Shown here: positions 63,549 through 64,000 of the stretch, piece by piece
Position numbering within the stretch: the first letter of the stretch is position 1
Layout of the letters: the number at the start of each line of letters is the position of its first letter
Assembly (NCBI GenBank): GCA_002720745.1
Contig: PBJO01000007.1
Coordinates: forward strand, 323,564 to 387,563
Origin: Balneola sp.
GTDB taxonomy: Bacteria; Bacteroidota; Rhodothermia; Balneolales; Balneolaceae
Direction of reading: 5' to 3'
DNA: 64,000 nucleotides
The notes under the pieces: generated by a model
Told to the model about the DNA's origin: nothing
The model's database searches: none
Seen by the model: only the letters and a program-made list of their open reading frames with translations
Program-made: the position numbers and the translations under genes

Positions 63549-64000
63549 ATGGATAAAGCAGTTATGAATAAAACGGTTGCCTTCAAAACCCTAGGGTGTA
63601 AACTCAATTTTTCAGAAACCTCTTCAATGAGACGAGAATTTCTAGAGGCAGGATATATTGAAAAAGAATTACAAGAATCCGCAGATATATATATTATAAA
63701 TACCTGCTCAGTAACTCTAGATGCTAACAGTACCTGCAGAAAAACGGTTCGGCGTGCCAGAAGAACCAACCCCAATGCTTTTATAGCCATAGTCGGTTGT
63801 TATGCCCAATTAAAACCAGAAGAAATTGCATCCATTGAGGGAGTTGATGTGGTACTAGGTGCGAAGGAGAAATTTGAATTACTTCATTTATTCGATGACT
63901 TTATAAAGCAAGAAAAAACCATTATTCATCGTGAAGATGTAAATAAGGCCGCCAAATTTCACCATGCATTTTCTTCTAATGATCGTACAAGGGCCTTTTT
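63549..64000 (+). CDS. mtaB: tRNA t6A methylthiotransferase MtaB, 5' part only
   Basis: The frame is open from the ATG at 63549 (a second ATG at 63564) to the window edge, 150 codons. The methylthiotransferase N-terminal domain is clear: FKTLGCKLNFSET, IINTCSVTLDANST and IVGCYAQLKPEEI carry the three cluster cysteines, with TCRKTVRRARR between. The radical-SAM domain lies beyond the window. MtaB converts t6A37 to ms2t6A37 in tRNAs reading ANN codons. RimO and MiaB are alternatives, but KTLGCKLN favours MtaB. Confidence 0.88.
   Translation, partial: MDKAVMNKTVAFKTLGCKLNFSETSSMRREFLEAGYIEKELQESADIYIINTCSVTLDANSTCRKTVRRARRTNPNAFIAIVGCYAQLKPEEIASIEGVDVVLGAKEKFELLHLFDDFIKQEKTIIHREDVNKAAKFHHAFSSNDRTRAF

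Noticed and set aside
1-64000. CRISPR arrays, insertion sequences, integrases of mobile elements, toxin-antitoxin pairs
   Set aside because: I looked for regularly spaced repeats, transposase motifs and small paired genes and found none; the only tyrosine recombinase is Xer-type with a housekeeping context.

Overview
The window is AT-rich bacterial chromosome, almost fully coding, with no insertion sequence, CRISPR array or intact prophage that I can see. Gene content points to the Bacteroidota/Rhodothermota/Balneolota (FCB) branch: DUF2480 beside a suf cluster, type 2 isopentenyl-diphosphate isomerase, polyprenyl synthetase and BamD in one run, an HPF-HprK pair, a carotenoid-glycoside-like module, and two -7 elements of the Bacteroidota type (TAnnTTTG). 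A Balneolota/Rhodothermota-like marine organism is my best guess, but no rRNA is present to settle it.

Layout. 58-7665 (minus): a VWA membrane protein, a MoxR ATPase and three SurA/PpiD-like secreted folding factors. 7788-9739 (minus): thymidine kinase and a concentrative nucleoside transporter, a salvage pair. 9959-14947: UvrD-like helicase, a small membrane protein, Der GTPase, an unknown membrane protein and an AhpE-like peroxiredoxin. 15033-16755 (minus): an SGNH hydrolase broken by one in-frame stop, and a DUF952 protein. 16838-17929: a DSD1-type PLP enzyme. 17973-29595 (minus): a long co-directional run reading sufB-C-D-S, nfu, A-type carrier, DUF2480, SDR, fni, polyprenyl synthetase, bamD, nadD and LD-carboxypeptidase, linking Fe-S assembly to isoprenoid, NAD and envelope functions.

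29760-41282 is a mixed region: manA, a large lipoprotein that looks like a catalytically dead caspase, NUDIX, greA, an MFS exporter with DUF971, a SlyD-like FKBP, the remains of a phage-type metallopeptidase, alkaline phosphatase and a DEAD-box helicase. 41413-50597 holds an FkpA-like lipoprotein and a complete recC-recB-recD operon with 4-base overlaps. 50694-52776 holds a thioesterase, an unknown protein, a frameshifted galE and tRNA-Leu(CAA).

53010-56772 holds an O-methyltransferase and three genes (PlsC-like acyltransferase, CrtC-like hydratase, GT2 glycosyltransferase) that together look like a carotenoid glycosyl-ester tailoring module. 56810-61709 reads Xer recombinase, hpf, hprK, an M23 peptidase and an M28 peptidase. 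61793-63381 (minus) holds a SpoU/TrmH methyltransferase and a Tat-exported sugar isomerase-like lipoprotein. The 5' part of mtaB runs off the right edge.

Three reading frames are broken (SGNH, metallopeptidase, galE). The metallopeptidase is clearly decayed. The other two carry single lesions and could be recent mutations or consensus errors. I did not find a convincing new multi-gene system. The most unusual single gene is the pseudo-caspase lipoprotein at 31062-32810.
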